Below are positions 35,958 through 48,520 of a stretch of DNA of 64,000 bases, piece after piece. How positions within the stretch are numbered: position 1 is the first letter of the stretch; each line of letters begins with the position of its first letter. Both the position numbers and the translations under genes were made by a program. Source of the DNA: Leptospira adleri (GTDB taxonomy: Bacteria > Spirochaetota > Leptospiria > Leptospirales > Leptospiraceae); the NCBI RefSeq assembly GCF_002811985.1, contig NZ_NPDU01000003.1:62001-126000 (forward strand), given 5' to 3'. Below the pieces are notes generated by a model. That model ran no database searches. It had not been told where the DNA came from and saw nothing but the letters and a program-made list of their open reading frames with translations.

Positions 35958-36524
35958 ATGAATCCTTTCGCTTCTCGATCAAAACTCTTATCGAAATCGC
36001 TGTTTTGCCTAACCTTCTTTTTGGTTTCTTCTTGTTCTTCCGAACAAGAGAAAACGGAAGAACGGGTTTCCTTTCGAGAATCGAATCCTAATCCTTTTCA
36101 GGAAGGGAATTCCAAGTTTAAAAACGGAGATTTTCCTTCAGCGATCGAGTTCTATTCGAGAGATTTGGATGCAAATCCCGACAGCCCTTCTTCTTTGAAC
36201 AACCGTGGACTTGCCAAGAGTAAGTCCGGAAACGAAGAAGGAGCGATTGCGGATTATAACCAAGCGATCGAAAAAAAACAGGATTACTGGATCGCCTTTA
36301 ACAATCGGGGTTTTGCAAAAATCGAAATTTCCGATTATCGAGGCGCGATCGAGGATTTTACTTCGGCAATCCGTCTGAAACCGGATTATTCCAATGCCTT
36401 CAATAACCGCGCGGTCGCGAACTGGGCGGTCAAAGAAAAGAAGAATGCATGCGAGGATTGGAAACGGGCCGAAGACTTAGGACATCGAGAAGCGTCGAAA
36501 TCATTCGACAAATTCTGCAATTAA
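35958..36524 (+). CDS. TPR repeat lipoprotein
   Basis: 188 residues. Signal peptide with lipobox ('FFLVSSC', Cys near residue 23). Three TPR units follow ('SSLNNRGLAKSKSGNEEGAIADYNQAIE', 'AFNNRGFAKIEISDYRGAIEDF', 'AFNNRAVANWAV', quoted in part), ending in 'NACEDWKRAEDLGH'. TPR lipoproteins usually scaffold envelope protein complexes. The gene is 23 bases after the basic hypothetical gene. Partner unknown. Confidence 0.85.
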   Translation: MNPFASRSKLLSKSLFCLTFFLVSSCSSEQEKTEERVSFRESNPNPFQEGNSKFKNGDFPSAIEFYSRDLDANPDSPSSLNNRGLAKSKSGNEEGAIADYNQAIEKKQDYWIAFNNRGFAKIEISDYRGAIEDFTSAIRLKPDYSNAFNNRAVANWAVKEKKNACEDWKRAEDLGHREASKSFDKFCN

Positions 36525-36527
36525 AAC

Positions 36528-36593
36528 AATCCGGGAATCGCTTGCCGGGGAAAGAGGCTTTAAAAGACTAACCGAAGACTCTTTTCCCGGATT
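36528..36593. repeat. long-range inverted repeat before polysaccharide deacetylase
   Basis: AATCCGGGAA (36528-36537) pairs with TTCCCGGATT (36584-36593), with an inner AAAGAG/CTCTTT pair. The right arm ends 5 bases before the ATG at 36599, and the gap ends in TTCCGGAATG with no clear Shine-Dalgarno. It may be a translational switch, a terminator for the TPR gene, or chance. Confidence 0.5.
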
Positions 36594-36598
36594 CCGGA

Positions 36599-38035
36599 AT
36601 GCAAACAAAACAATTTATTTCCAAAAAAGTAAAAACCTCTCTTTCTATCCTAGGGATTCTTTCCCTTTTGATCCCGGCGATTTTGACGGCTTCTCCCGTA
36701 GACGATTTTCTCAATCCACCGAAAAAAAGAAAGATCGCCCCTTCTTCTCAAAAACCGGAATCGGAACGTTCCAACGCAGAACGCGCATCGTCTTCCGAAG
36801 ATTCTCCAGAAATCGTTTCTAAAAAGACTCCGAAAGAAAAGTCGGAAGCCGCGGATGTAAACGCGGGAACTTCGAAAACGGAAGAGAAAACTCTTCGCAG
36901 GAAATCCAGAAATTCTAAGATCCAAGATAAAAAAGAAACGAAGAATTCGGAATCCTCTAAAACAAAAAAGAAGAAATATGAAGATGCACTTCCTACGGTC
37001 AAGGACGACACTCCTTCTAGTCCGAGTTATTCCACGCAAGGAATCGATTCTACTTCCGGGGGCGGAGTTCCAGTTCTTTGTTATCATCACTTAGCGCCGG
37101 AAGGCGGTCCGATGGGCGGATACAATCTTCATCCCAATCTTCTCGAGGAACAGTTTAAATTTCTCAAATCCGCAGGTTATAAACCGATTCGTTTGGACCA
37201 ATTCTACGCGTATCTTTCCGGTAAAAAGCCGGCCGACTTTCCGGAAAAACCGATTCTTCTTACCTTCGACGACGGTTCCAAAACGCATCTGGAACAGTTA
37301 GTACCTCTTTTGAAGAAATACGGCTTTGTGGCTTCGATCTTTATCTACCCTACGATCATTTCTTCCGGTAAGAAGTACTACATGACCTGGGATCAACTCA
37401 AGACGGCGCTCGACAGCGGGGTTTTGGATCTGGGTTCCCATACCTTGTATCATCCGAAACTTCCTACGATGAGCCGAGCATTGATTCGCAAGCAGCTCTT
37501 GGAATCCAAACAAATCCTAGAAGCCAAAACCGGTCGAAAGGTAGTGGATCTCGCTTACCCATTCGGTCTTTTTGATCCTCGCGTCATCGAAGAAGCAAAG
37601 GAGATCGGTTATAGAATGGCCTTCACGGTCAATCCGGGAAAGAACGTTCCTGGAACCCCGGTTTATAACGTGCATCGTTCCTTGGTTCCTTGGGGACAAT
37701 CTCAATCCGCGTTCAACGCGATTCTTACGATGGCCCCTCCTCCGAAGATTTCTCTATCGATCGCCGACGGTTCTTGGGTTAAAACCGGTCAAGAATTTAA
37801 GATTCATCTCGAAGGTGTGCAACCGGAATCGGTGAGTATTAAGATTAAAAGTAAGGACGTGATCGCTCAAAGCAAGTCGCCGGACTATACGATAAGAATT
37901 CCGGACTTTGCAAGAAAATCCACGTTTCTTCCCTTGATGATTCAAGCGAAGACCAAAGAGGGAAAGCAGATTCAATATCAATATCTTTTTATCAATCAAA
38001 AAGAATTCAAAAAACATCCGGACGGAGCGTTCTAA
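36599..38035 (+). CDS. PgaB-like polysaccharide deacetylase (NodB domain)
   Basis: 478 residues. Signal peptide or membrane anchor (about 10-31), a Ser/Lys/Glu-rich linker (about 40-145), then a NodB (CE4) domain (about 155-370). Catalytic motifs: 'TFDDG' (near 222), 'SHTLYHP' (near 280) and 'AYPFG' (near 319). This motif set is that of PgaB/IcaB-type enzymes that remove N-acetyl groups from poly-beta-1,6-GlcNAc. A C-terminal beta-rich part (about 380-478) has no recognised family. The charged linker suggests tethering away from the membrane. No pga synthase is adjacent. Confidence 0.85.
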   Translation: MQTKQFISKKVKTSLSILGILSLLIPAILTASPVDDFLNPPKKRKIAPSSQKPESERSNAERASSSEDSPEIVSKKTPKEKSEAADVNAGTSKTEEKTLRRKSRNSKIQDKKETKNSESSKTKKKKYEDALPTVKDDTPSSPSYSTQGIDSTSGGGVPVLCYHHLAPEGGPMGGYNLHPNLLEEQFKFLKSAGYKPIRLDQFYAYLSGKKPADFPEKPILLTFDDGSKTHLEQLVPLLKKYGFVASIFIYPTIISSGKKYYMTWDQLKTALDSGVLDLGSHTLYHPKLPTMSRALIRKQLLESKQILEAKTGRKVVDLAYPFGLFDPRVIEEAKEIGYRMAFTVNPGKNVPGTPVYNVHRSLVPWGQSQSAFNAILTMAPPPKISLSIADGSWVKTGQEFKIHLEGVQPESVSIKIKSKDVIAQSKSPDYTIRIPDFARKSTFLPLMIQAKTKEGKQIQYQYLFINQKEFKKHPDGAF

Positions 38036-38077
38036 AACCCGCTTGAGCCTGCCGACGATCTCTGAAATCTTGAGACT

Positions 38078-38824
38078 ATGGGTTTCAGAGATCATTTTTC
38101 CTCTCATTCTTCTTCTTATTCCGAATTCAGACCCCGTTATCCGAGAGAACTGTTCTCTTATTTGAAAGGTCTCGTCCCCGCAGGAAACGTTGTCTGGGAT
38201 TGCGGAACCGGAAACGGACAAGCTGCGATTTCTCTCGCAGAATATTTTGAAAAGGTGATTGCGACCGATCCGAGCGCAAATCAAATCTCAAACGCGGAAT
38301 CTCATCCTCGCGTGGAATATCGAGTATGCAAAGCGGAAGAATCTACATTAGGAAATCATGAAGTAGATTTGATCACGGTCGCACAAGCGTTCCATTGGTT
38401 CGACGTCGAGCCGTTTTTTAAGGAAGCTCGACGAGTCTGCAAGAAAAACGGAATTCTCGCGCTCTGGGGATACAAGATGCATCGGATTTCTCCGGAAGTG
38501 GATTTTCTGGTCGATCGACTTTACGAAGAAATAGTAGGGCCCTATTGGCCTCCCGAAAGAAAATACGTGGAGGAAGAATATAAAACGATCCCCTTTCCTT
38601 TCGAAGAAATCTCTCCTCCTTCGTTCAGCATGAAAGAAGAATGGACCGTAGAACAAGTGTTAGGTTATTTGAGAACCTGGTCCAGCGTTCAAAAATACAT
38701 TCAAAAAAATGAAAATGATCCTGTGCTCGTCGTCGAATCCGATCTGAGATCCGCATGGGGAAACGTACAGACGAAAACGGTTGAATGGCCTCTTTTTTTT
38801 AGAATTGGAAAGATTTTACCTTGA
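38078..38824 (+). CDS. class I SAM-dependent methyltransferase
   Basis: 248 residues. The SAM motif 'VVWDCGTGNGQAAISLAE' (about residues 37-54) follows a typical 'F..RP.YP.ELF' start ('EFRPRYPRELF'), as in the Methyltransf_11 group related to trans-aconitate and ubiquinone methyltransferases. A central 'ITVAQAFHWFD' is the substrate side motif. The stop codon overlaps the TTG start of chrA by three bases. Substrate unknown. Confidence 0.85.
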   Translation: MGFRDHFSSHSSSYSEFRPRYPRELFSYLKGLVPAGNVVWDCGTGNGQAAISLAEYFEKVIATDPSANQISNAESHPRVEYRVCKAEESTLGNHEVDLITVAQAFHWFDVEPFFKEARRVCKKNGILALWGYKMHRISPEVDFLVDRLYEEIVGPYWPPERKYVEEEYKTIPFPFEEISPPSFSMKEEWTVEQVLGYLRTWSSVQKYIQKNENDPVLVVESDLRSAWGNVQTKTVEWPLFFRIGKILP

Positions 38825-40145
38825 ATCCGTCTTGGAAAGAAACGTTTCGTTTTTGGTTTCAGTTGGGTTGGCTGAGTTTCGGCGGTCCCGCGGGCCAGAT
38901 CAGCCTAATGCACAAAACGCTGGTGGAGGAGAAAAAATGGATCTCAGAAGAAAAATTCTCCCACGCATTGAATTATTGTATGCTTCTTCCCGGACCCGAG
39001 GCGCAACAACTCGCGACCTATTTGGGATGGATGCTCCATGGAATCCGCGGAGGAATTTTAGCGGGTCTGTTTTTTATCCTCCCCTCCTTGTTTATCTTTT
39101 GCGGAATTAGTATATTCTATATTTATTATGGACAAGTTTACTATGTGATCTCCTTCTTGAACGGAGTAAAGCCGGCGGTGCTTGCGATCATCCTTATCTC
39201 GTTTTCGAATTTGGTTTTAAAAAGTCTAAAGTCGAACGGACAAAAACTTTGTTTCTTGTTTACGGTCTTGGGAACGTTATTTTTTTCGATTCCTTATCCA
39301 TATCTTCTTTTGTCCTCTTTGGCGTTCGGCGTGTTTTCGTTTTTTGTTTCTAAAAAGAATTCCGAACTTTCTCCGGAGATCGCAGTCTCGGGTTCGAAAT
39401 CCGGAATCGTGGATCTTCAATCGAAGTTGGATCAAAGAAGAGAACAGACTTCCGAGATTCTAAAACAAATCGGCAAGGTGGGAAGTTTCGGTTTGATCCT
39501 TTGGATTTTGCCGATCCTCGCGATTCTGCTTTTGCTTAGATCGGAGTTCCGATTTTGGGAGGAATTGATTTTGTTTTTTACGAAGACCGCGCTTCTCACC
39601 TTCGGAGGAGCTTACGCGATTCTTCCCACGGTTGCCGACTTCGCCGTAAACAAGGTCGCTTGGATTTCCAACAAAGAGATGTTAGACGGACTTTCCTTCG
39701 GAGAAAGTACTCCCGGTCCTCTCGTAATGGTTTTGACGTTCATCGGTTTTTTAGCGGGCGCCAATCGTTATGGCAGCGTAACGGCCGGTCTCTTCGGTTT
39801 ATTTTTGACGGCGTATTATACGTTTTTGCCTTCTTTTATTTTTATACTGGGAGGCGCCGGCATTGTGGAAAAAACGAAAGAGTCGGCTCTTTTGAAATAC
39901 TCGTTGAGTTACGTTACGGCCTGCGTTTGCGCCGTGATTCTTTATCTAGGAATCTATTTTGCGAAGTCGATTCTACTTCCGGAAAAAACGGGTTTTTTTC
40001 AAACTCAAAACCCTTTGGTTCTCGTGAGTTGGCTGCCTTTGTTATGGACCGTTTTGAGTTTTGTTTTTCTCAGAATCAAAAAAGAATATTCCATTTTTTG
40101 GATATTCTTCAGCGGCCTTTTTTTTCTGGCCGCCGACGTTTGTTT

Positions 40146-40155
<10 letters not shown>
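38821..40155 (+). CDS. chrA: chromate transporter ChrA, long form
   Basis: 444 residues from a TTG at 38821 overlapping the methyltransferase stop. CHR proteins move chromate out of the cell. Two homologous halves are visible, each starting with a family motif ('GWLSFGGPAGQISLMH' near 14-30; 'FGGAYAILPTVADFAV' near 260-275), so it is the two-domain long form with about ten membrane segments. Its 3' end overlaps the convergent cyclase gene by 10 bases. Confidence 0.92.
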
Positions 40156-43082
<2,927 letters not shown>

Positions 43083-43257
43083 TGCGCGTTATCCTTTTTG
43101 TGAGTATGTTCCCCGCCATTCTGTAAAACACCCGAGCTTCCAGTCACGAAATAATCTTCGAGTATAATGAAATTTCGGAGTTGGTAAATCGGAATTCTAA
43201 TTTATCCGGCTTTCGGAAAACGAAACTTCTCGATTTCCAACGCGGATTCGATCGACG

Positions 43258-43351
43258 GCGTGCCCCAAAATTTTTTTTCCTTTGTCAGAAAGATCAAGCT
43301 GCAAGGTTCTGTCCTTTGTTCAGGGACGGGACCTTATAAAAATGCGATCGA
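43258..43351. repeat. ~90-bp dispersed repeat, copy 2
   Basis: Matches the 16681-16767 copy in block order (GCGT, poly-A/T, GAAAGATCAAGCTGC, AGGTTCTGTCC, GGGAC, CTTAT, GATCGA). The internal hairpin is weaker here (GTCC/GGAC). It lies upstream of a signalling gene. Confidence 0.75.
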
Positions 43352-43470
43352 CAAACGGGAATTTTATCATCGAAGAAAAAAAATATTGACTTACTATGGA
43401 ATTCGTAACCACTCCTTGCATTCTTTTTCTCGCCTTACTCCGATTTTAGGGTAATATCGAAACGGAAAAG

Positions 43471-43519
43471 GCCGCCGCAAAATGCCCGTTTTGCGCCTTG
43501 GGGCGGCGGAAAGTTTTTT
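43471..43519 (+). terminator. G/C-rich hairpin followed by T-run
   Basis: GCCGCC (43471-43476) pairs with GGCGGC (43502-43507); inside it GCAAAA pairs with TTTTGC. A T6 run (43514-43519) follows. It sits about 45 bases upstream of the diguanylate cyclase ATG, so it could be an attenuator of that gene or a stray terminator of an unseen transcript. Confidence 0.45.
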
Positions 43520-43564
43520 GAGTGAATTTGCGGATTCTATCGTCTATCACATCTAATCATTTCT

Positions 43565-45361
43565 ATGAAAGATCCAATTCTAAAAATCCGAAACAAAACG
43601 GTCGCAAATTTAAAGTTCTACTCGAAACATCTTTTCAACGTAAGACTCCGACTCATTCTCTGCGGATTTTTATTCTTCTCCCAATCGCTTTTTGGAATCG
43701 AACCCGCGTTGGTGATTCGATCCGATTTTTCGAATAAGGAATCCCTTCTCAAATCCGTATACTACGTAAGGGATCCGAATTACGTTTATCGTCCCGAGAA
43801 TTTTTTCTTGGAACTTCAGAAGATTCCGGTTCAAGAAGTAAAAAATTCTACTCTCGGTTTCGGTTATGATCCGGTTCCGTATTGGCTCGTTTTCGAGATT
43901 GAAACGATGGAAGCCGTTTCAAAAGAATTCACTCTTGCTTTTCATTATCCTCATTTGGATCAAATCGATTTGTATTATCAAAGTTCGGCGGGCGCGAAAG
44001 GAGAATTTAACACGGGGGACACGCTACCGTTTTTGTCGAGACCGATCGAAAACCGTTTGTTTTTGTTTCCGGTTCCGGTTGAAAGAAAAGGAAAAATGAG
44101 GATCGTAGTTCGGGTTTTGACGGAAGGAGCGATCAGTCTTTCGATGACTTTGTACGAGAATAAGGCGAGAATCCGGGAAACAAAATACGATCTCGCGAAG
44201 GATGCGGCTTTTTTCGGAGCGCTCGCTGTGATGGCGTTCTTTAATCTATTTCTTTTTTTAGGACTTAGGGAAAAATATTTATTATATTATTCATTTCTAA
44301 TACTTTCCGTTCTTTTGTATCAGATTATTCTTCCCGGTTACGCGTTCGAATGGTTTTTTCAAAACCAGCCTATCTTTATCAACCAGCTTCATCTGGAATC
44401 GATCGTCTTGATGATGGTTTTTATGGCTCTTTTTCTTTCCTCGTATCTGGAAACCAAAAAGAATTCTTCGATTCTCAACTTATTTCTGAGGATATCGCTT
44501 TGGACGGCGCTCGTTTTGGGATTTTTGATTCCGCTTCTTCCAGGACGTTATCTGATACCGTTTACTTCTTTGTTTCCTCTGCTTCAGATGACAGTGATTT
44601 TTTTAATCTCTTTTTTTAAGGCGTTGAGAGGGGACAGAAAGGCGATCATATTTTTAACGGCTTGGTTTTTCACTCTTTCAGGGGGAATCATCTTTGCTCT
44701 CAGTCGTTTCGGACTTTTCTTAAAAGAAGGACCTGCGATTCCATTCTTACAAACCGGTATCATACTCAGCGTTCTATTCTTATCTCTTGCATTGTCCGAA
44801 AGAATCCGTACGATTCGAAGAGAAAAAGAAGAAATCGAGGAATACGCCGGAAAGCTGGAGGAACTTTCTTATCTGGATCCTCTCACCCGAATTTTCAACA
44901 GAAGATACTTTGACGAACAGATTCGATCGGCGTGGAGCAGATCTTCCAGACATCATTCTCCCCTTTCTTTGCTTATGATCGACGTGGATTTTTTCAAACA
45001 ATACAACGATACATACGGGCACGTGGAAGGAGACAGAGCTTTGATTGCGGTTGCGAGAGAAATTCGCGCGAGTCTTCGGAGGGCGAACGATATGGTGACT
45101 CGATACGGCGGGGAAGAATTTGCCGTGATCTTGCCCGATACTCCGATCGAAGGCGCGGTCGTCGTGGCCTTGAACATTCTTGAAAAAGTGGAAGCCCTGA
45201 ATATCGTTCATCTCAAAAGCCAATTTTCTAAACTTACAGTTTCCATCGGAATTTCCTGTAACAGCGAATCTACGATTCGATCTCTTCAAGATTTAATCGC
45301 GATCGCCGACAAGAATCTCTACGACGCCAAAGAATCCGGAAGAAATCACATTCAACACTGA
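43565..45361 (+). CDS. 7TM-DISM receptor with GGDEF diguanylate cyclase output
   Basis: 598 residues. Signal-like segment (about 30-50), a periplasmic DISM type 2 domain (about 55-200), seven membrane helices (about 210-430), a coiled coil ('REKEEIEEYAGKLEEL') and a GGDEF domain (about 435-598). The active-site loop is intact 'YGGEEF' (about 515-520), with 'DVDFFKQYNDTYGH' metal and substrate residues, so cyclic di-GMP synthesis is expected. No RxxD inhibitory site is obvious just before the loop. It is the third 7TM-DISM receptor in the window, each with a different output. Confidence 0.9.
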   Translation: MKDPILKIRNKTVANLKFYSKHLFNVRLRLILCGFLFFSQSLFGIEPALVIRSDFSNKESLLKSVYYVRDPNYVYRPENFFLELQKIPVQEVKNSTLGFGYDPVPYWLVFEIETMEAVSKEFTLAFHYPHLDQIDLYYQSSAGAKGEFNTGDTLPFLSRPIENRLFLFPVPVERKGKMRIVVRVLTEGAISLSMTLYENKARIRETKYDLAKDAAFFGALAVMAFFNLFLFLGLREKYLLYYSFLILSVLLYQIILPGYAFEWFFQNQPIFINQLHLESIVLMMVFMALFLSSYLETKKNSSILNLFLRISLWTALVLGFLIPLLPGRYLIPFTSLFPLLQMTVIFLISFFKALRGDRKAIIFLTAWFFTLSGGIIFALSRFGLFLKEGPAIPFLQTGIILSVLFLSLALSERIRTIRREKEEIEEYAGKLEELSYLDPLTRIFNRRYFDEQIRSAWSRSSRHHSPLSLLMIDVDFFKQYNDTYGHVEGDRALIAVAREIRASLRRANDMVTRYGGEEFAVILPDTPIEGAVVVALNILEKVEALNIVHLKSQFSKLTVSIGISCNSESTIRSLQDLIAIADKNLYDAKESGRNHIQH

Positions 45362-45417
45362 GTCGAAGTTTTGGTTCGAGGTGATAAGAATTTCAGTCGG
45401 GAACGAAGTCTCTTTGC

Positions 45418-45560
45418 GTAGGAGCTCTTACAAAAAGAAGTCTTCTGTGGTCAATTTATATCGAATGTTATTTATAATTCAGTAGTTTTGAGCCCATAGA
45501 AGAAGAAATTGTTTGTCGATCAAATTTTTTCTCGACTGAAAGGTAGGATCTCTTACAATT
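45418..45560. repeat. two reverse-oriented copies of the dispersed quasi-palindrome
   Basis: GTAGGAGCTCTTACAA at 45418-45433 and GTAGGATCTCTTACAATT at 45543-45560, both opposite in orientation to the copies at 22-33 kb. They fill the gap (45362-45570) between two co-directional genes and are 125 bases apart. Confidence 0.7.
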
Positions 45561-45570
45561 CTCCCCTGCT

Positions 45571-47508
45571 ATGAAAACCAGTCAGATTCCCCCTATTCCA
45601 TCCAAAACTTTATACAATGTTATGAAAGCCTCTGCGGAAAAATTCGCGGATTCGACGGCGCAATACTACAAGCCCGACGGTAAAAATTACCAACCCAATA
45701 CTTTTAAGAATCTTTTTGAAACCGTCGAACAGATCGGTTCCGGTTTGATATCTCTGGGTCTCGAACCGGGAACTCCGATCGGATTGATCGCGGATTCCGG
45801 AGCTCGCTGGATTTGGTGCAGCATGGGAATCACAAACATAGGCTGTGTCGACGTTCCTCGCGGAACCGATTCCACCGAAGAAGATCTTCGTTATATTCTC
45901 AATCACGCGGAATGTTCGATCGCGTTTTTAGAAAATGAAACAGCTCTGAAAAAGATTCTCAATCAAAAGGAATCGTTTCCTCATCTGAAAAAAATCATTC
46001 TCTTCGACAGAAAAGGCGGGATCGCCGACACGAGTCCGTTCGAAGTGATTTTGTTAAGCGACTTGATTCAAAAAGGAAAGGAATGGATTCAATCTAAGGG
46101 AAAAGACGAGTTTCACAAAAGAGGATCCGCAATCAAAGAATCCGATCTCGCGACGATCGTCTACACTTCCGGAACCACGGGTAAACCGAAAGGTGTGATG
46201 CTTACGCATAAGAATATCGTTTTTAACGTTGATAGCGCTTTGGAAGGAACGGATCTGAAAATTTATCCCACCGATCGAAGTATGGCCTATCTTCCTCCTT
46301 GGCATATCGCAGAAAGACTTGTGGAAACCGTTTGTATACGCGCAGGCGGAGCCGAGGCATTTACGTCGATCTCGACCCTCAGTCAGGATCTCGCGGAGAT
46401 TAAACCCACACTTCTTCTCTCGGTTCCGAGAGTTTGGGAAAGTCTTTACAATAAGATTCACGACAAAGTCCGATCCTCCTCTCCCGCACAACAGGCGTTA
46501 TTCGGACTTTTCAAAGAAATCGCGGTCACATATTATAAACACATTTCCAGATTGCAGGGATTGGAATTCCATCTCACCGAACAATCCACCTTTGCCTCCC
46601 TCTGGCAAAAATTTATTTCCATCTGGATGGTACTTCTTCTCTGGCTTCCGAATCAAATCGCACAACTCGCGTTCAACAAAATTAAAAACGGATTGGGCGG
46701 AGAATTGAGATTCGCACTTTCCGGAGCCGGGGCGCTTCCTCAATATATCGATCTCTTTTTTAACGCGATCGGAATCCCGATTTTGGAAGGTTACGGGATG
46801 ACTGAATTGTCCGGAATTTCAACGAGAAGAATTTTCGGCGAGATTTCGGTGGGAACTTTGGGGCGTTGTATTCCCGGAGTTCAGATCAAGTTGATGGATG
46901 AAAAGGGAAAGGAGATCACAAAACCCGGAGTCAAAGGAATCGCTTGGCACAAAGGCGACCACGTTATGAAAGGTTACTACAAAGAACCCGAAAAAACGAA
47001 CGAAATTCTGAGTTCGGACGGATGGCTGAATTCGGGAGATCTTTTGTCTTGGACCACCTCCGGAGAATTAAAATATTCGGGAAGAGCCAAGGACACGATC
47101 GTACTTTTGGGCGGAGAAAATTTGGAACCGGAGCCGATCGAATTCGCCCTAGTTCGAAGTCAGTTCATTCATCAGGCGATGGTCGTGGGACACGATCAGA
47201 AAACGTTAGGCGCGTTGATAGTTCCCAACGAGGAAGCTCTGGAAAAATATCTGAAGGAACTTCGCTCAAAAATGTTAAGCGAAGTGAAGAATTTAAACGG
47301 AGATCAGGACGTCCTCAGTCTTTTTAAGAACGAGATCAAATCGCTGATATCGAACGAAAACGGATTTAAGAATTTCGAAAAAGTATCGAGTTTTCGAATT
47401 CTTGACAAGAAGTTCGAACCCGGAGACGAACTCACGCAGACTATGAAAATAAAACGAAACGTTGTGGCCGATAAGTACAAAAAAGAAATCGAAGAAATGT
47501 ACAAATAA
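45571..47508 (+). CDS. fadD: long-chain acyl-CoA synthetase (AMP-binding)
   Basis: 645 residues. Activates a fatty acid with ATP and CoA. The AMP-binding core 'VYTSGTTGKPKGVMLTH' lies at about 195-211, the 'GYGMTE' motif near 407-412 and 'NSGDLLSW' later, with 'YSGRAKDTIVLLGGENLEPEPIE' as the hinge. Length and motifs fit the long-chain group with 'FAA' type inserts. One of perhaps several such paralogues; specificity is not known. A strong terminator follows. Confidence 0.9.
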   Translation: MKTSQIPPIPSKTLYNVMKASAEKFADSTAQYYKPDGKNYQPNTFKNLFETVEQIGSGLISLGLEPGTPIGLIADSGARWIWCSMGITNIGCVDVPRGTDSTEEDLRYILNHAECSIAFLENETALKKILNQKESFPHLKKIILFDRKGGIADTSPFEVILLSDLIQKGKEWIQSKGKDEFHKRGSAIKESDLATIVYTSGTTGKPKGVMLTHKNIVFNVDSALEGTDLKIYPTDRSMAYLPPWHIAERLVETVCIRAGGAEAFTSISTLSQDLAEIKPTLLLSVPRVWESLYNKIHDKVRSSSPAQQALFGLFKEIAVTYYKHISRLQGLEFHLTEQSTFASLWQKFISIWMVLLLWLPNQIAQLAFNKIKNGLGGELRFALSGAGALPQYIDLFFNAIGIPILEGYGMTELSGISTRRIFGEISVGTLGRCIPGVQIKLMDEKGKEITKPGVKGIAWHKGDHVMKGYYKEPEKTNEILSSDGWLNSGDLLSWTTSGELKYSGRAKDTIVLLGGENLEPEPIEFALVRSQFIHQAMVVGHDQKTLGALIVPNEEALEKYLKELRSKMLSEVKNLNGDQDVLSLFKNEIKSLISNENGFKNFEKVSSFRILDKKFEPGDELTQTMKIKRNVVADKYKKEIEEMYK

Positions 47509-47575
47509 ACGCGGACCTTACTCTTTTTGACAATCGCCTGTCTTTTTAAAAAAGAGCAAAGTGTTTCGATTGGAT

Positions 47576-47614
47576 AGCCCGCTTGAATCCGGAGGACGGA
47601 TGGCGGGCTTTTTT
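47576..47614 (+). terminator. strong intrinsic terminator after acyl-CoA synthetase
   Basis: AGCCCGC pairs with GCGGGCT, with an inner ATCCG-GAGGA-CGGAT stem-loop, directly followed by a T6 run. A textbook rho-independent terminator 68 bases after the stop codon. Confidence 0.85.
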
Positions 47615-47700
47615 ATTTTTCTATTCTTATAAAATCACGGGACCGTGTAACTCTTTCGGATCAAAAGCGAAGAACACGGAAGAGTCCAAGGAGTATTTTC

Positions 47701-48108
47701 TTGTCAGCATTTGATCTTTCAAAAAAAAATCTAATTCTAATCTGTTTGCGAATTCTTGTAGCTTTGATCTTTTTGCAGACCCTATTTTTCAAGTTTACCG
47801 GCGCGCCGGAATCCGTGGCGATCTTTTCGAAGTTGAACGCGGAACCTTGGGGAAGAATCGGAACTGGAGTTTTGGAATTGTTCGCTTCCGTTTTGCTTTT
47901 TGTTCCCGGTTTTGGATGGTCCGGCGCCTTGCTCGGCGTGGGACTCATGTCGGGCGCGATTCTTTCCCATCTTTTCGTGATCGGAATCGAACAAGAGAAC
48001 GACGGAGGATTCTTATTCTTTCTCGCGTTGACTAGCGCGTTCTTTTGTCTTCTGCTGCTTTGGGCGGAGAGGAACCGTCTGACGGAGTTCGTAAGAAAGC
48101 GGAAGTAA
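47701..48108 (+). CDS. DoxX-like membrane protein
   Basis: 135 residues from a TTG at 47701 with AAGGAG about 7 bases upstream. Four hydrophobic segments ('ILVALIFLQTLFFKFTG', 'GTGVLELFASVLLFVPG', 'GALLGVGLMSGAILSHLF', 'FFLALTSAFFCLLLLW') match the DoxX/DoxD-like family, often linked to redox or sulfur metabolism. Function here is unknown. Probably the first gene of a short transcript with 48170-48409. Confidence 0.8.
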   Translation: MSAFDLSKKNLILICLRILVALIFLQTLFFKFTGAPESVAIFSKLNAEPWGRIGTGVLELFASVLLFVPGFGWSGALLGVGLMSGAILSHLFVIGIEQENDGGFLFFLALTSAFFCLLLLWAERNRLTEFVRKRK

Positions 48109-48169
48109 AAATAAGCTTTCCTATTCTTTCCCCTTCCCTATCCTTTCTCAAAAAAGAGGAGGAATTTTC

Positions 48170-48409
48170 ATGGGAGAAGAACAGGCGAAAATTCACGCGT
48201 TGAACAAGATCGTTTCTATCATAGATGAAAAAGCTTCTATCTACAAAAACGAAAGAAAGTCTATGCCGAACGCAAGGGCCATCGCGGAGAAGAAGTTGAT
48301 TTTGGATCTAATCGACGACGGGATGAAACTGGCGAAAACGATTCAGCCCAAACCTCTGGATCTGATTAAGGACCTGGAAACGCTCAACAAACAGTTTATG
48401 AATTTATAA
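48170..48409 (+). CDS. small soluble hypothetical protein
   Basis: 79 residues with a strong AGGAGG about 8 bases before the ATG, which supports a real gene. Predicted all-helical, charged ('IVSIIDEKASIYKNERKSM', 'IAEKKLILDLIDDGMKLAK'). No family recognised. Lies 61 bases after the DoxX-like gene and ahead of a terminator. Confidence 0.7.
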   Translation: MGEEQAKIHALNKIVSIIDEKASIYKNERKSMPNARAIAEKKLILDLIDDGMKLAKTIQPKPLDLIKDLETLNKQFMNL

Positions 48410-48482
48410 TAAATGGATTTTAGAATGTTTCGGATACGGAAAATTTACGAAGTTCCAAAATCGATTTTCGAGCATGATACGA

Positions 48483-48513
48483 GCCGTTCTACTGAACGGC
48501 CTTTTGCCTTTCT
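48483..48513 (+). terminator. intrinsic terminator hairpin
   Basis: GCCGTTC, loop TACT, GAACGGC, followed by CTTTTGCCTTTC. Lies after the DoxX and small protein genes and before the convergent EamA-like gene. Confidence 0.7.
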
Positions 48514-48520
48514 CTAAAAA

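Larger units (their letters stand above)
43083..43564. other. 482-base intergenic region with repeat and hairpin
   Basis: Between the divergent cyclase and diguanylate cyclase genes. It holds the second copy of the roughly 90-bp repeat (43258-43351) and a G/C-rich hairpin at 43471-43508 followed by TTTTTT. No convincing gene. Confidence 0.6.
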
